Positions 17,071 through 17,870 of a DNA stretch of 17,870 bases are shown in pieces. Position 1 is the first letter of the stretch; every line of letters starts with the position of its first letter. Origin of the DNA: CAIOSQ01 sp044359885 (GTDB lineage: Bacteria; Pseudomonadota; Alphaproteobacteria; CACIAM-22H2); NCBI GenBank assembly GCA_044359885.1, contig JBIKLI010000046.1, positions 1 through 17,870 on the forward strand, read 5' to 3'. The translations under genes were made by a program, and so were the position numbers. The notes beneath the pieces are model-generated. The model made no database searches, was not told the DNA's origin, and saw only the letters and a program-made list of their open reading frames with translations.

Positions 17071-17659
17071 CGGCGATCCAGGCGAGCCCGGCCAGCGAGA
17101 TCGCGCCGCCGATCAGGCGCGCGACGCGCGAGCCCGCGAAACGGCGGATCATGTCGCCGCCGCCGAGTCCGGCGGCATGCAGCGCGGCCGTCGCCAGCAG
17201 GACGCCGGCCGCATGCAGCCATGGCGACGCCCCTCCCGGCAGTTCGGCACCATGGGCGTGGCCATGGAAAAGGGCGAAGGCGCCGACCAGCGCCATGCCC
17301 GCCCATGCAGCCGGGCGCGCCGCCGTCGCGATCGCGATTCCCAGCGCCAGCACCGACAGCGCGATGCCGGCCTCGACCGCCGGCAGGACGATCCCGAGAC
17401 CGCCGAGGGCGCCGCCGGCCGCCATCGCGGCGAGGAAGCTCGCCGGCAGCGTCCATCGCGCGGCGCCGCCGGTCTGTGCGGCCCAGAGGCCGACGGCGAC
17501 CATCGCGACGGCATGGTCGAGCCCGAGGAACGGATGCGCGAAGCCGGCCATCAGGCCGGTGCCGCCGCCGCCGAGCCCATGCGCCCCGGCGGGGCCGGCG
17601 GCCAGCACGGCGCCCAGGCCCAGAACGACTCCGGCAAAAGACACGCCCCGACCGATCAT
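17066..17659 (-). CDS. HupE/UreJ family metal permease
   Basis: This 197-aa inner-membrane protein belongs to the HupE/UreJ family, whose members take up nickel or cobalt. A signal peptide appears to end at AGA26, leaving His27 at the mature N-terminus, as described for HupE. Signature motifs are HPFLGLDH (42-49) and FHGHAHGAELP (131-141), both rich in likely metal-binding His; about six hydrophobic helices follow the signal. No hydrogenase, urease or cobalamin gene is in the window, so the receiving enzyme is unknown. The ATG at 17659 has a GGGGGA site about 6 bases upstream. Cobalamin riboswitches precede some family members, but none of their conserved boxes is seen upstream here. Confidence 0.92.
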   Translation of the reverse strand: MIGRGVSFAGVVLGLGAVLAAGPAGAHGLGGGGTGLMAGFAHPFLGLDHAVAMVAVGLWAAQTGGAARWTLPASFLAAMAAGGALGGLGIVLPAVEAGIALSVLALGIAIATAARPAAWAGMALVGAFALFHGHAHGAELPGGASPWLHAAGVLLATAALHAAGLGGGDMIRRFAGSRVARLIGGAISLAGLAWIAG

Positions 17660-17734
17660 GGAACATCCCCCGCATTCGTTTCGACGGCTGCGGCCCGACG
17701 GCCCATGCCCGGAGGGAGGATAGGCCGGCCGCGC

Positions 17735-17754
17735 CGCCGCGTAAACCCGCGGCG
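17735..17754. repeat. GC-rich hairpin upstream of the hupE-like gene
   Basis: CGCCGCG (17735-17741) and CGCGGCG (17748-17754) form a 7-bp stem with loop TAAACC. It sits about 75-95 bases upstream of the hupE-like start, in a 211-base stretch (17660-17870) with no gene. It may be part of the hupE leader or a boundary between transcripts. No U-run accompanies it. Confidence 0.3.
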
Positions 17755-17782
17755 CCGGATCAGGCAGGGTAATCGGGTGAAC

Positions 17783-17870
17783 GCCAAGGGTGACAAGGCT
17801 CGAAACCCGTGAATCGATGTCAGGCCTCGATTCGCAAGCGGGGCTAATCCATGGGTGTGGTCACCAGCGA
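17783..17870 (+). ncRNA. candidate structured RNA running off the right edge (possibly group II intron domain I)
   Basis: Three mutually compatible nested helices can be drawn. GGTGAC (17789-17794) pairs with GTCACC (17860-17865). ACCCGT (17805-17810) pairs with ATGGGT (17851-17856) through five Watson-Crick pairs and one G-U pair. GAATCGA (17811-17817) pairs with TCGATTC (17827-17833) around a 9-base loop. The G-U pair would be a C-A mismatch on the other strand, favouring plus-strand RNA. No open frame with normal codon use covers it. The arrangement and the GGGGCTAATCC linker recall the 5' part of some bacterial group II introns, but this is from memory and unverified, and a GTGYG 5' end is not seen (the nearest is GTGAACG at 17777). 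The alternative is the leader of hupE. Confidence 0.4.

Noticed and set aside
17660..17870. Cobalamin riboswitch upstream of the hupE-like gene
   Set aside because: Read on the minus strand, none of the conserved B12 boxes could be found. The visible structure better fits a plus-strand RNA.

Overview
The window is a gene-dense, very GC-rich (roughly 70%) chromosomal segment. Codon third positions are strongly G/C, the reading frames cast long antisense shadows, and protein families such as a SPINDLY-type OGT, DUF4432, DUF3047, HupE and an FCD GntR regulator occur together. This suggests an alphaproteobacterium, perhaps of the Rhodospirillales/Acetobacterales type. That assignment is inference from composition and family content, because no rRNA or other phylogenetic marker is present. 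There are no tRNAs, insertion sequences or CRISPR arrays, and no gap between genes reaches 300 bases.

Left part (1-7037, plus strand): a TPR protein cut by the left edge, a DUF4432 aldose-1-epimerase-like protein, a complete phosphoenolpyruvate carboxylase, and a TPR-OGT (SPINDLY-type) protein glycosyltransferase. The stop codon of the glycosyltransferase shares a CTAG with the convergent gene on the minus strand.

Central part (7034-13508, minus strand): one tightly packed six-gene operon, read right to left. It encodes a periplasmic solute-binding protein, two permeases, two ATPases of the dipeptide/oligopeptide ABC class, and an enolase-superfamily sugar-acid dehydratase. Gene junctions are ATGA overlaps or a 1-nt gap. 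A divergent GntR/FCD regulator starts at about 13654, and a perfect 20-bp inverted repeat lies directly at its start. The obvious reading is a regulated uptake-and-breakdown locus for a sugar acid or glycoside, using a peptide-type importer.

Right part (14341-17659): a DUF3047 secreted protein and an SbtA-like sodium/bicarbonate permease on the minus strand, a divergent LysR regulator next to the permease, and a convergent HupE/UreJ metal permease. SbtA (bicarbonate import) and PEP carboxylase (bicarbonate use) share the window but are 10 kb apart, so a link is only speculative.

The least explained piece is the last ~90 bases (17783-17870). They hold three mutually compatible nested helices on the plus strand, with a G-U pair that favours a plus-strand RNA. 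This could be the beginning of a structured RNA, possibly group II intron domain I, that continues past the right edge.
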